Assembly: GCA_009995225.1 (NCBI GenBank)
Contig: JAACPW010000002.1
Span: forward strand, 157,515-221,514
Direction of reading: 5' to 3'
Length of the DNA stretch: 64,000 nt
Source: Sphingomonadales bacterium
GTDB taxonomy: Bacteria > Pseudomonadota > Alphaproteobacteria > Sphingomonadales > Sphingomonadaceae
Every line of letters starts with the position of its first letter. Positions within the stretch are counted from its first letter, which is position 1. Positions 10,423 to 20,414 of this stretch are shown here, in pieces. The notes under the pieces were generated by a model. That model had not been told where the DNA came from, made no database searches, and worked only from the letters and a program-made list of their open reading frames with translations. Both the position numbers and the translations under genes were made by a program.

Positions 10423-11574
10423 GTGGCCCGCGCGCTTTATATTCACTGGCCGTTTTGCGCCAAGAAATGCCCCTATTGCGATTTCAACTCGCATGTCCGT
10501 GATGGGGTGGATGCGGACGCATGGCAGGCGGCCTTGCTGGCGGACATGCGGGCCGAAGCTCAGGTGTCAGTCGGTGAGTCGCTGACGTCGATCTTTTTCG
10601 GCGGGGGCACCCCGTCCTTGATGCCGCCCGCCTTGGTGGCGGCCCTGCTGGCCGAGGCCGAGACGCTGTGGGGTTTCGATCCCGCGATCGAGATTACATT
10701 GGAAGCCAACCCTTCGTCAGTCGAGGCGGCAAATTTTGCCGCATTGGCCAGCGCCGGGATCAATCGCGTGTCGCTGGGTATGCAATCGCTCGACGATGCC
10801 GAACTGCGGTTTCTGGGGCGGCTTCACGGCGCCGACGAGGCGTTGCAGGCGCTCGAAACCGCGCAAGTGCACTTCGGTCGGGTCAATTTCGACCTGATCT
10901 ACGCCCTCCCCGGCCACACGCCTGAATTGTGGCATGATCGCCTGACCCGCGCCCTAGGGTTCGGAACCGGGCACCTTTCGCTTTACCAACTGACGATCGA
11001 GCCCGGAACGCGCTTTGCCAGCGATGTGCGGCGCGGACGGCTTGTCCCACTGGATGATGACGCGGCGGCCGACCTGTTCGATATCACGCAGGTCCTCACT
11101 GAAGCGGCGGGGCTCCCAGCCTATGAGACAAGCAACCACGCCCGCATAGGCGAGCAGAGCCGCCACAACCTCGCCTACTGGCGGTATCAGGATTATGCCG
11201 GGATCGGCCCCGGGGCGCATGGGCGGCGCGGCGGGGTGGCAACGGTGCGGCACAAGAAGCCCGAAAACTACCTTGCCGCCGTTGCACGCCACGGTGACGG
11301 CATTGCCGAAGCGCGCAAGTTGGCGGTTTGCGAACAGGCGGCCGAGGCGCTGTTGATGGGACTGCGTCTGACCGAGGGCATGGATCTCGCTGGCCTTGGC
11401 GCCCGCTTCGGATTGCCGCGTGCGGGGCTGGTGGATGAAGGCGCCCTCTTCCGCTTGCAGAATCTTGGCATGGTCTGGGCCGATGGGACGCGGATCGGGG
11501 TGGCGCCGCCCGGACGGGGTTTGCTCGACTCGGTGCTGGCGGAACTGGTGGCCGATACGCTGGTCGCGGCATGA
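10423..11574 (+). CDS. hemW: Radical SAM HemW (coproporphyrinogen III oxidase-like heme chaperone)
   Basis: YIHWPFCAKKCPYCDFNSH (CxxxCxxC); FFGGGTPSLM. Confidence 0.95.
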   Translation: MARALYIHWPFCAKKCPYCDFNSHVRDGVDADAWQAALLADMRAEAQVSVGESLTSIFFGGGTPSLMPPALVAALLAEAETLWGFDPAIEITLEANPSSVEAANFAALASAGINRVSLGMQSLDDAELRFLGRLHGADEALQALETAQVHFGRVNFDLIYALPGHTPELWHDRLTRALGFGTGHLSLYQLTIEPGTRFASDVRRGRLVPLDDDAAADLFDITQVLTEAAGLPAYETSNHARIGEQSRHNLAYWRYQDYAGIGPGAHGRRGGVATVRHKKPENYLAAVARHGDGIAEARKLAVCEQAAEALLMGLRLTEGMDLAGLGARFGLPRAGLVDEGALFRLQNLGMVWADGTRIGVAPPGRGLLDSVLAELVADTLVAA

Positions 11575-12461
11575 CCGCCGGTGCGCTGATTGAAGAATGG
11601 CGCGCCCATCTTGCCGACAATCGCCGCCGTTCGCCCCATACCGTTCGGGCTTATGTAGCGGCCGCGCAGCGTATCGTGACTGCGGGCCATCTGGGCGATT
11701 GGCAGGCTGTTGCCAGGACCGAGGCGCACGCCTTGCGCGCCCACCTCGCGTCGCGGCGGGCCGACGGCTTGGGCAATGCCAGCACCGCACGTGAACTCTC
11801 CGCGCTCAAGGCCTTCATCACCTTTGCGCGGACCCGGTCGGGCGACCCCGAACCTGCCGCCCCGCGCCTGCGCGGGCCGCGCATCAAGAAAGGGCTTCCC
11901 CGCCCTGTCACCCCCGATGAAGCGGTCAACCTTACCGAACTGGTCGATAGCCTGGCCGCCGACGAATGGATCGGCGCGCGCGACCGGGCCGTGCTGCTGC
12001 TGATGTACGGATCGGGCCTGCGAATCGCCGAGGCGCTATCACTGACGGGGCACGACGGGGCGCTGGGCGAGGTGCTGCAAGTCACCGGCAAAGGCGGCAA
12101 GCAGCGCGTGGTGCCGGTCCTGCCGATTACGCGCGCGGCGGTCGCCGACTATGTCCGGCTGTGCCAATGGCCCCTCGCGCCGGAGGAACCGCTGTTTCGC
12201 GGCGCCAGGGGCGGACCGTTGTCGCCTGCGATGGTGCAACGCACGGTGGCGCGCGCGCGGCGTGCGCTGGGTTTGCCCGATACCGCGACGCCCCATGCGC
12301 TGCGCCATTCCTTTGCCACGCATTTGTTGAGTGCAGGCGCCGATCTGCGAAGTTTGCAGGAACTGCTCGGGCACGCGTCGCTTGGCTCAACCCAGATCTA
12401 CACCCGTGTCGATGCGGCCAGTCTGCTGGAAAACTACCGCAAGGCGCATCCGCGCGGCTGA
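11571..12461 (+). CDS. xerC: Tyrosine recombinase XerC
   Basis: SAM-like N-domain; YGSGLRIAEAL...HALRHSFATHLLSAGADLRSLQELLGHASLGSTQIYTRVD catalytic R..HxxR..H..Y. Confidence 0.93.
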   Translation: MTAGALIEEWRAHLADNRRRSPHTVRAYVAAAQRIVTAGHLGDWQAVARTEAHALRAHLASRRADGLGNASTARELSALKAFITFARTRSGDPEPAAPRLRGPRIKKGLPRPVTPDEAVNLTELVDSLAADEWIGARDRAVLLLMYGSGLRIAEALSLTGHDGALGEVLQVTGKGGKQRVVPVLPITRAAVADYVRLCQWPLAPEEPLFRGARGGPLSPAMVQRTVARARRALGLPDTATPHALRHSFATHLLSAGADLRSLQELLGHASLGSTQIYTRVDAASLLENYRKAHPRG

Positions 12462-12467
12462 TCCGGT

Positions 12468-13091
12468 TTAGACCTGATCGTCGGCCTCGTGCGCCTTGAC
12501 CGGCTTCCAGGTCACGACGCGGTAGATGTAGAAAGCTACCCCGGCGAGCACGAAGAGGACAATTCCGTAGCCTGCGAGACTTTCAAACCTTTTGACCAGC
12601 GGTTCGATCGCCTTTCCGCCGAAGATCAGGATCGCGTTCCACACGCCCGAACCCAGGAAGGTAAAAAGGCAAAAGCGCCACAATTTCATGTGAGCCAATC
12701 CGGCCGGCAGCGAAACGATGGTGCGCAGGATGGGAGAAAAACGCAGAGCGAAAACAATCCCGTCGCCATATTTGCGGAAGATATCGCGTGCTTTGGTGAA
12801 TTCGTCCCACTCGAACGTCAGCCAACGACCCCAGCGGTCAATGATCGCCTTCAACTGCTCTTCGCTCCAGCGCACGCCGATCCAGTACCAGAACAGGTTG
12901 CCCACCACGGTGCCAAGCGTGGCGACAATCCAGACCGCGCCGAACGTCATCTCGCCTCTGGCGACCAGCACCCCCGCCCCGCCCATGATTACCTCGGAAG
13001 GGATCGGGGGAAACACGTTTTCGGCCATCATCAACAAGAATATGCCGACGTAGCCGCCCTTGTTGAGCAGTTCGATCAGGAATTCGGTCAT
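12468..13091 (-). CDS. DedA-family membrane protein
   Basis: MTEFLIELLNKGGYVGIFLLMMAENVFPPIPSEVIM; GNLFWYWIG. Confidence 0.9.
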   Translation of the reverse strand: MTEFLIELLNKGGYVGIFLLMMAENVFPPIPSEVIMGGAGVLVARGEMTFGAVWIVATLGTVVGNLFWYWIGVRWSEEQLKAIIDRWGRWLTFEWDEFTKARDIFRKYGDGIVFALRFSPILRTIVSLPAGLAHMKLWRFCLFTFLGSGVWNAILIFGGKAIEPLVKRFESLAGYGIVLFVLAGVAFYIYRVVTWKPVKAHEADDQV

Positions 13092-13116
13092 GGATCCTGC
13101 TGTTCCGGTTGGTGAG

Positions 13117-14085
13117 TCAGGCGGCGCCGGGACGGACGGCCAAACGCCGCTCGATTGCATCCCAGATCATGCCCGCCGTATCAGTGTTGTTAAACCGGTC
13201 AATCGCCACGATGCCGGTGGGAGAGGTCACATTGATCTCCGTCAGCCACTTACCGCCAATCACGTCGATGCCAACAAAGGTGAGGCCAAGCCGTTTCAAA
13301 TCCGGGCCGAGCGCCTCGCAAATCTCGATTTCGCGGGCCGTAAGATCAGTTGCCTGCGCAGAGCCGCCCATCGCAAGGTTGGATCGAAACTCCCCCTCGC
13401 CCGGCACCCGGTTGATGGCGCCGGCCACCTCGCCATCGATCAGCACGATGCGTTTGTCGCCCTGCGCCACTTCGGGCAGGAAGGGCTGAACCATGTGCGG
13501 TTCGGGCCAGGTCTGGTTGAACACCTCGAACAGGGCGGTGAGATTCTCGGCGTTTTCGCCAATACGGAAAATCGCCTTGCCGCCGTTGCCGTGAATCGGT
13601 TTCACGACAATCGCACCGTGCTTCGCCATGAAGCGCCGCACCTCGTCCACTGAGCGCGTGACCAGCGTGGGCGGCATGAACCGGCGGTAGTTCAGCACCA
13701 TCACCTTTTCCGGCGAATTGCGGACATGGGCGGGGTCGTTCACGACCAGCGTTTCATGGCCGATGCGTTCGAGCATATGGGTTGCGGTGATGTAACCCAT
13801 GTGGAACGGCGGGTCCTGACGCATCAGCACCACATCGACGTCCTTGCCGAGATCGAGCCGCACCTGATCCCCGCGGGTGAAATGATCGCCCGTCACTCGC
13901 TGGACCGTGACTGGCCAGGCATGGGCGAACAGTCTGTCATCTTCGTCCAATGTCAGGCTTTCGACGTGATATTCAAACAGCGTGTGCCCGCGTGCCTGTG
14001 CGGCCAGCATCAGCGCAAACGAGCTGTCGCCCGCGATATTGATGGTGTCGATAGGGTCCATCTGGACAGCGACGCGCAAGGTCAT
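13117..14085 (-). CDS. gshB: Glutathione synthetase
   Basis: MRQDPPFHMGYITATHMLE; VVKPIHGNGGKAIFRI; EINVTSPTGIVAID. Confidence 0.96.
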   Translation of the reverse strand: MTLRVAVQMDPIDTINIAGDSSFALMLAAQARGHTLFEYHVESLTLDEDDRLFAHAWPVTVQRVTGDHFTRGDQVRLDLGKDVDVVLMRQDPPFHMGYITATHMLERIGHETLVVNDPAHVRNSPEKVMVLNYRRFMPPTLVTRSVDEVRRFMAKHGAIVVKPIHGNGGKAIFRIGENAENLTALFEVFNQTWPEPHMVQPFLPEVAQGDKRIVLIDGEVAGAINRVPGEGEFRSNLAMGGSAQATDLTAREIEICEALGPDLKRLGLTFVGIDVIGGKWLTEINVTSPTGIVAIDRFNNTDTAGMIWDAIERRLAVRPGAA

Positions 14086-14104
14086 TCATATAACTCCGTG
14101 GGGA

Positions 14105-14479
14105 TCAGCCGAAGGGCATCCAGGCATTTTCGATGTGGGTGGGCTTGTGGCCGGGTGCAAGCAGGATCACGTCGATCCGAATGTCTTCGCCTTGGGTCGC
14201 GTAAGTCTGCCACACGATCTCGACCGCCGCAGCCACGCGGGCAAGCCGGCGTTCGTCGATCGCATCGCCAAGGCTGGCGGCACGGGCCCGCCATTTGACC
14301 TCGACAAAGGCGACAAGGCCGGTGCGCTTGGCGATCAGGTCGATCTCCCCCGCCTTTGTCTTCACGCGCTCCGCCAATATGCGCCAACCCTGCTGGGTCA
14401 GGAACATCGCGGCCTCGGCCTCGCCTTCGCGCCCGCGCCGGTCAGCCTCTTGCCGTTGCAGGGGCGTGCGCGGGCTCAT
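14105..14479 (-). CDS. YraN/UPF0102-family protein
   Basis: RGREGEAEAAMFLTQQGWRILAERVKTKAGEIDLIAKRTGLVAFVEVKWR. Confidence 0.9.
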   Translation of the reverse strand: MSPRTPLQRQEADRRGREGEAEAAMFLTQQGWRILAERVKTKAGEIDLIAKRTGLVAFVEVKWRARAASLGDAIDERRLARVAAAVEIVWQTYATQGEDIRIDVILLAPGHKPTHIENAWMPFG

Positions 14480-15345
14480 TCGTCCTTCAGTTCCAGAGCG
14501 CGGGCATAGAGCGTGGCGCGGTCGATACCCGTTGCCTTGGCCACAATCCCCGCTGCCTTGCCCGGCCCGGAATCGACAAGCGCTGCGCGCAGCAGCGCAT
14601 CGGCGTCCAGAATGGGGGCTTCAGCCTCGGTCGGCGGGCCGATCAGCAGCACGATTTCTCCCTTGGGCGGGTGCGCGGCGTAATGGGCAGCAAGGCTGGT
14701 AGCGGTGCCCGATCGGCATTCTTCGTGCATCTTGGTCAACTCGCGCGCGACAGCAACTTCGCGATCCGGCCACAACTCGGCAATGGCGCGCAATGACCGT
14801 TCAAGCCGCGGCGCGGTCTCGTAGAACACCAGAGTCGCTGCAACTTTGGCCAACCCTGCCAGCGCCTCCCCGCGCGCCTTGTCCTTGGCTGGCAGAAAGC
14901 CTGCAAACAGGAAGCGATCGCTGGGCAGGCCCGCGATTGATAGCGCCGAAACGGCTGCGCAGGCGCCGGGGATGCTGACCACATTGACGTCGGCCTCGCG
15001 CGCTTCGCGCACCAGCCGGTAGCCCGGATCGGAGATGAGCGGCGTGCCGGCATCGCTGACCAGCGCAACCGCCGATCCCCTCGCTTCATCGATGATCCGG
15101 GCGCGCACTTCGGGCGGTGCGTGATCGTCAAGCCGCTGAAGTCGTCCCTTTATCCCGAAATGTTTCAGAAGCTTGCCCGTCACCCGCGTATCCTCGCAAG
15201 CGATCACGGCGGCGCCTTGCAACACGTTCAATGCCCGCAATGTGATGTCGCCAAGATTGCCAATCGGGGTGGCGACGATATACAGCCCGGGCTCGGGAAT
15301 GGTTGCGGGAATGGATGGAAGCTCCACGGTCATCGTCATGTCCAT
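14476..15345 (-). CDS. rsmI: 16S rRNA 2'-O-methyltransferase RsmI
   Basis: GLYIVATPIGNLGDITLRAL; EDTRVTGKLL; VSDAGTPLISDPGYRLV. Confidence 0.95.
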   Translation of the reverse strand: MDMTMTVELPSIPATIPEPGLYIVATPIGNLGDITLRALNVLQGAAVIACEDTRVTGKLLKHFGIKGRLQRLDDHAPPEVRARIIDEARGSAVALVSDAGTPLISDPGYRLVREAREADVNVVSIPGACAAVSALSIAGLPSDRFLFAGFLPAKDKARGEALAGLAKVAATLVFYETAPRLERSLRAIAELWPDREVAVARELTKMHEECRSGTATSLAAHYAAHPPKGEIVLLIGPPTEAEAPILDADALLRAALVDSGPGKAAGIVAKATGIDRATLYARALELKDE

Positions 15346-15371
15346 GGAGCACGACTGAGGGGTCGGCAAGA

Positions 15372-16580
15372 ATGAAGCTTTGGAACACACGGGATTTGGC
15401 AGCAGGCCTGGGGTCTGCGGCAGGTTGGCTGACAGGGCGCAATCTTGCCCTCGCCGGCGCGGCGCTGCTGGCAGCAGGCTGCCAGGTCATCCCCAAAGGC
15501 GACATAGCACGCCCTGCTGTGCCGCCCGCGCCTGCGCCTGAACCTTCGGCCACGGCGCTGCCGACAGATACCGGCCGTCACCGTATCGCGCTGCTGGTAT
15601 CGATGAGCGGCGATACCGCCGCCGTCGGCCAGGCCATCGCCAACGCCACCATGATGGCGCTGCTGGATACCTCTGCCGATAATCTGCGCATCACCACCTA
15701 TGATACCTCCGCGGGCATCGCGACCGCAGCGAGAAAGGCGGTCGCCGATGGCAATGCGCTGATCCTGGGGCCTCTGACCGCTGACGCGGTGCCGGCGGTG
15801 CAGGCTGCTGCCCGCCCTGCTGGCGTTCCGGTCATCGCGTTTTCCAACGATCCTTCGGTCGCCAGCCCGGACGTGTTCGTGATCGGTCACATGCCGGAAC
15901 AATCGATTCGGCGGTCGGTCGAATTCGCGCGCGGTCGCGGTGCGACACGCTTTGCCGTGCTGGCACCCGAAGGGGATTATGGCACGCGGGCTGTCTCGGC
16001 GCTGGAGAACGCGCTGCGCGATTATGGCGGCGCGATTGCTGGCAGGCAGACCTATGCCCGTGGCAACACCTCGATCGTCAGCGCCGCTGCACGGTTGAGG
16101 GCTGCGGGCGGCTATGACACGGTGCTGATTGCCGACAGCGCAAGGCTTGGGATTGATGCTGCAGCCGAATTGCAGCGGGGCGCGCGTAACCGTGCCCGCA
16201 TCCTCGGAACCGAATTGTGGAGCGGCGATGCGGCTCTCGCCCGCGCACCGGCGCTGGAAGGGGCCCTGTTTGCCGCCGTTTCGGACCAACGCTATCGCCG
16301 CTTTGCCGAAAGCTATGCGGCGCGCTTTGGCGGGCAGCCTTACCGGGCTGCGACGCTGGGTTATGACGCCGTGCTGCTGACCTTGCGTATTGCGCGCGAC
16401 TGGAAGGTTGGAGCGCCGTTTCCCAAGGGCGAGCTTTACGACAGAGGCGGTTTTCTGGGTGTCGATGGCGCCTTCCGCTTTGGCCGCAATGGCGTGGTGG
16501 AACGCGCGCTCGAGGTCCGCGAAGTCAAGGGTGGCGAGATCACGCCGGTCGATCCGGCCCCGACCGGCTTCGGCCGCTGA
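15372..16580 (+). CDS. Penicillin-binding protein activator (LpoA/LivK-like periplasmic fold)
   Basis: Lipobox-like LLAAGCQ; RIALLVSMSGDTAAVGQAIANATMMAL; VIAFSNDPSVASPDVFVIGHMPEQ. Confidence 0.8.
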   Translation: MKLWNTRDLAAGLGSAAGWLTGRNLALAGAALLAAGCQVIPKGDIARPAVPPAPAPEPSATALPTDTGRHRIALLVSMSGDTAAVGQAIANATMMALLDTSADNLRITTYDTSAGIATAARKAVADGNALILGPLTADAVPAVQAAARPAGVPVIAFSNDPSVASPDVFVIGHMPEQSIRRSVEFARGRGATRFAVLAPEGDYGTRAVSALENALRDYGGAIAGRQTYARGNTSIVSAAARLRAAGGYDTVLIADSARLGIDAAAELQRGARNRARILGTELWSGDAALARAPALEGALFAAVSDQRYRRFAESYAARFGGQPYRAATLGYDAVLLTLRIARDWKVGAPFPKGELYDRGGFLGVDGAFRFGRNGVVERALEVREVKGGEITPVDPAPTGFGR

Positions 16581-16636
16581 GTAAAATCACCAGGGGTGGC
16601 TTGTGACGGTGCGCGCTGAGGGCCTATAACCCGCGC

Positions 16637-18637
16637 ATGGCCGATACCACCCCCGACGATCTGTTCGCCAACACTCCGACACCGAGCGGCGATTACAATG
16701 CCTCTGCAATCGAGGTGCTCGAAGGGCTGGAGCCAGTCCGCCGCCGGCCCGGCATGTACATCGGTGGCACGGATGACCGCGCGTTCCACCATCTCGCCGC
16801 CGAAGTGCTCGACAACGCGATGGACGAAGCGGTGGCGGGCCATGCCACCCGGATCGAAGTGAAGCTTGAAGAAGGCAACCGCCTCAGCATCGCGGATAAC
16901 GGACGCGGCATCCCCGTCGACGAACACCCCAAGTTTCCGGGCAAATCCACGCTGGAGGTGATTCTGTCGACGCTGCATTCCGGCGGCAAGTTTTCGGGCA
17001 AGGCCTACGCGACCAGTGGCGGCCTGCACGGGGTCGGCATCAGCGTGGTCAATGCGCTGTCTGTTTTGACACGGGTCGAAGTCGCGCGCGACAAACAGCT
17101 TTATGCGCAGGAGTTTTCGCGCGGGATCACGCAAGGGCCGATCCAGAACCTCGGACCCACGCCCAACCGGCGCGGCACCACGGTCAGCTTCGTCCCCGAC
17201 GAAGAGATCTTCGGCGACCGCAGGTTCAATCCCAAGCGGTTGTTCAAACTGGCGCGGTCGAAGGCCTACCTGTTCGCAGGCGTCGAGATTCGCTGGAAAT
17301 GCGCAGCCGCGCTGGCCAGTGAAGACGTGCCCGTTGAAGCGACCTTCAAGTTCCCCGGCGGCCTTGCCGATCACTTGGCCGAGCAGATTGGCACGCGCGA
17401 ATGCGTCACAGCCCAACCTTTCACCGGTATGCAGGAGTTCCCGCACGTCGATGGCGTGGGGCAAGGCCGGGTCGAATGGGCGATTGCCTGGCCGCTTTAT
17501 TCCGACGGCGCGACAAGCTGGTATTGCAACACCGTGCCCACGCCCGATGGCGGGACGCATGAACAGGGGCTTCGCACCGCGCTGACCCGCGGCCTTCGGG
17601 CCTTTGGCGAACTGGTTGGTGCCAAGAAGGCCAAAGATCTCACCGCCGATGACGTGATGACCGGCGCGGAGGTGATGCTCAGCGTCTTCATCCGCGATCC
17701 GCAGTTCCAATCGCAGACCAAGGATCGTCTGACATCGCCCGAAGCGGCCCGCATGGTTGAAAACGCCGTGCGCGACCAGTTTGACCTGTTCCTCACCGAC
17801 AATATGGACCGCGGCAAGGCGCTGCTGGGCGAGGTGATGGAGCGCATGGATGAGCGCCTGAAGCGCAAGCAGGAACGCGAAATCAAGCGCAAGACGGCGA
17901 CCAACGCCAAGAAATTGCGCCTGCCGGGCAAGCTCACCGATTGCAGCGGCGAAGGCGGGCGTGAGACGGAATTGTTCATCGTCGAAGGCGACAGCGCCGG
18001 CGGCAGTGCCAAGCAGGCGCGGGATCGCAAATCGCAGGCCATCCTGCCGATCCGCGGCAAGATCCTCAACGTCGCATCCGCCACGGCCGACAAGATTCGC
18101 GCCAACAGCGAAATTGCAGACCTGGCGCTCGCGCTTGGTTGCGGCACGCGCAAAGACTGCGACGCTGCCCATCTGCGTTATGACCGCATCATCATCATGA
18201 CCGATGCGGACGTGGACGGCGCGCATATCGCCACGCTGCTGATGACGTTCTTCTTCCAGGAAATGCCCGACATCGTGAGGAAAGGTCACCTGTTCCTCGC
18301 CCAGCCGCCGCTCTATCGGCTTACCGCAGGTAAGGAGAGCCGTTACGCCCGTGACGAGGCCGCGCGGGCGGAACTCGAAGCGACCGTGTTCAAGGGCAAG
18401 AAAATTGAAATTGCGCGGTTCAAGGGTCTGGGCGAAATGAACCCGCAGCAATTGCGTGAAACCACGATGGCGCCGGAAACACGCGGGCTGATCCGCATCA
18501 CGCTGCCGCAGGAGTTTGAAGGCCGGGCGGGCGTTGCGCGTCTGGTGGACGAATTGATGGGCCGCAATCCCGAACACCGGTTCAATTTCATTCAAAACCG
18601 TGCCGGCGAAATCGATCGCGCTGCGATTGATGCCTGA
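16637..18637 (+). CDS. parE: DNA topoisomerase IV subunit B
   Basis: EVLEGLEPVRRRPGMYIGGTDDRAFHHLAAEVLDNAMDEA; EGDSAGGSAKQARDRKSQAILPIRGKILNV. Confidence 0.95.
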   Translation: MADTTPDDLFANTPTPSGDYNASAIEVLEGLEPVRRRPGMYIGGTDDRAFHHLAAEVLDNAMDEAVAGHATRIEVKLEEGNRLSIADNGRGIPVDEHPKFPGKSTLEVILSTLHSGGKFSGKAYATSGGLHGVGISVVNALSVLTRVEVARDKQLYAQEFSRGITQGPIQNLGPTPNRRGTTVSFVPDEEIFGDRRFNPKRLFKLARSKAYLFAGVEIRWKCAAALASEDVPVEATFKFPGGLADHLAEQIGTRECVTAQPFTGMQEFPHVDGVGQGRVEWAIAWPLYSDGATSWYCNTVPTPDGGTHEQGLRTALTRGLRAFGELVGAKKAKDLTADDVMTGAEVMLSVFIRDPQFQSQTKDRLTSPEAARMVENAVRDQFDLFLTDNMDRGKALLGEVMERMDERLKRKQEREIKRKTATNAKKLRLPGKLTDCSGEGGRETELFIVEGDSAGGSAKQARDRKSQAILPIRGKILNVASATADKIRANSEIADLALALGCGTRKDCDAAHLRYDRIIIMTDADVDGAHIATLLMTFFFQEMPDIVRKGHLFLAQPPLYRLTAGKESRYARDEAARAELEATVFKGKKIEIARFKGLGEMNPQQLRETTMAPETRGLIRITLPQEFEGRAGVARLVDELMGRNPEHRFNFIQNRAGEIDRAAIDA

Positions 18638-18998
18638 TCGCCAATACCCGGACCCGTGCGAAACCGACATCATGGCGGGCGACCGGCGCGTCTCGCGTCC
18701 GGACAGCGCGTTGCCGGATTCGATTCTGCCCGACGCGGCCTATCGCCCCGTGCCGATCGCTTGGTTTGCGGCGGCATTTCTGGCGCAGATGGGCGTGCTG
18801 ACCATCATCTTCGTGGGCCTGATCGACCGGCCCGGTTGGGTGACGATCGGACTTTGCACGCTCGTCACGGCGGGGCTTGCGCAATGGACCTGGGAGCGGG
18901 GGATGAACACCGCTGGTCGGGGCTGGCAAATCGCGACTGCGGTGATGCTGGTGGCGCAGCTTGCCTTTGTGTGCCTTGGGGCGGCCGCGCGAATTTAG
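18600..18998 (+). CDS. Small hypothetical membrane protein (start uncertain, overlaps parE)
   Basis: Three predicted hydrophobic segments; internal Met alternatives. Confidence 0.45.
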   Translation: MPAKSIALRLMPDRQYPDPCETDIMAGDRRVSRPDSALPDSILPDAAYRPVPIAWFAAAFLAQMGVLTIIFVGLIDRPGWVTIGLCTLVTAGLAQWTWERGMNTAGRGWQIATAVMLVAQLAFVCLGAAARI

Positions 18999-19028
18999 AT
19001 CTTTTGCCTGCGATGGAGTGACCACACC

Positions 19029-20333
19029 ATGATCCGCACCGCCATTCTGATGCTTGCCCTTGCGACCACCGGTTTTTCCTCTTGTCCGGCAGCGGCGCAA
19101 CAGGAACAGCCAATCATGGCCACCCAGAACAGCCCGATGGAGATACGCGCCGAACAGGTGGTGGCATTGCTGAACGGCAAAGTGGAGCCGGCGGACATTT
19201 TCACCCCCGCCTTTCGCGCCGCCGTGGCCGATGCGCAGATCAAGGCGCTGAGTGCCAGTCTGACGGCGCAGTTCGGCCCGGCCGAGGCTGTCGCCCTGCT
19301 GGCCCCGCGTGAAGGCACGCGTGCCGCGCTGGAAATCCGGTTCGCACGCGGGATCGCCAAAGGCGGAATCGCCATCGATCCGGCGCAAGACAACCGCATC
19401 AACGAATTGCGCTTCACCGCGGTCGAGGCGCTGGTGATGGCTGACGATACGGCCGAGAAGATCGCCGCCGATCTCACCGCCTTGCCGGGGACTGTTAATG
19501 CGTGGTTTGGCCCGTTGGATGGCGGCAAGCCTGTCATCAGCATCGGCGCGCAGATGCCGCTTGCGCTGGGATCAACCTTCAAGCTGTATGTGCTGGCCGC
19601 GCTGGCCGAAGATGTGAAGGCGGGACGGCGCAAGTGGGCTGACGTCGTGCCGCTGAGCGAGAAAAGCTTTCCCAGCGGGCAGTTGCAGGATTGGCCCGCG
19701 AATTCGCCGGTCACGCTGCACACTCTCGCCAGCCTCATGATTGCGATCAGCGACAACACCGCGACCGACCAGCTGATTACGGAACTGGGCAAAGATTGCA
19801 TTCTCAAGCTGATGGCCGACAGTGGCCATCGCGATCCGGGTGCGAATGATCCGTTTCTGACCACCCGTGAGCTGTTTCTGCTCAAGGCAAGCGATCCGCA
19901 GATCGTCGCCGCTTGGAAAAGTGAAGATGCAGCCGATAATGCTGCTGCCCAATCCGCGCTTGCGATGAGCGAGATGACTGTTGCCGATATCAGCGCGGCC
20001 TTCGCCAATGGTCCGAAGGCGCTCGATATCGAATGGTTCGCCTCGCCTGACGACCTTGCCAAATTGTTCGCCCATATGCGACGCACTGCCGATCCCAAGG
20101 CGTTTGAGATCATGACGATCAACCCTTCGGCCACACCGGCGATCAAGGAAAACTGGGCCTATATCGGCTACAAGGGCGGCAGCGAACCGGGCGTGTTGAA
20201 CCTGACGTGGCTGCTTACCGACAAGACCGGTCGCGATCATGTGCTGACGCTGGGCTGGAACAATGCGGCTGCGGTTCTCGACGACGGAAAACTGGAGGCG
20301 CTCGCCCAGCGGATTTTGCTGCTTTCGCGCTGA
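19029..20333 (+). CDS. Serine hydrolase, class A beta-lactamase-like
   Basis: Signal peptide; LGSTFKLYVLAAL (SxxK), SDNTATDQL (SDN), YKGGSEPGV (KxG). Confidence 0.85.
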   Translation: MIRTAILMLALATTGFSSCPAAAQQEQPIMATQNSPMEIRAEQVVALLNGKVEPADIFTPAFRAAVADAQIKALSASLTAQFGPAEAVALLAPREGTRAALEIRFARGIAKGGIAIDPAQDNRINELRFTAVEALVMADDTAEKIAADLTALPGTVNAWFGPLDGGKPVISIGAQMPLALGSTFKLYVLAALAEDVKAGRRKWADVVPLSEKSFPSGQLQDWPANSPVTLHTLASLMIAISDNTATDQLITELGKDCILKLMADSGHRDPGANDPFLTTRELFLLKASDPQIVAAWKSEDAADNAAAQSALAMSEMTVADISAAFANGPKALDIEWFASPDDLAKLFAHMRRTADPKAFEIMTINPSATPAIKENWAYIGYKGGSEPGVLNLTWLLTDKTGRDHVLTLGWNNAAAVLDDGKLEALAQRILLLSR

Positions 20334-20414
20334 GAGGCTGGCCCTCACCCCCTTGCGTCACTGCCGGGGGTTCCTTATCGCCTTGCACAAATATCAGTCT
20401 CACAAGGAAACCCG

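Noticed and set aside
11571-12461. Tyrosine recombinase as a mobile-element integrase
   Set aside because: Sequence and hemW-linked context fit the housekeeping XerC; no att repeats or cargo nearby
16436-18673. 745-aa minus-strand ORF
   Set aside because: Exactly antisense to parE, whose conserved motifs are unambiguous; GC-rich third-position artefact
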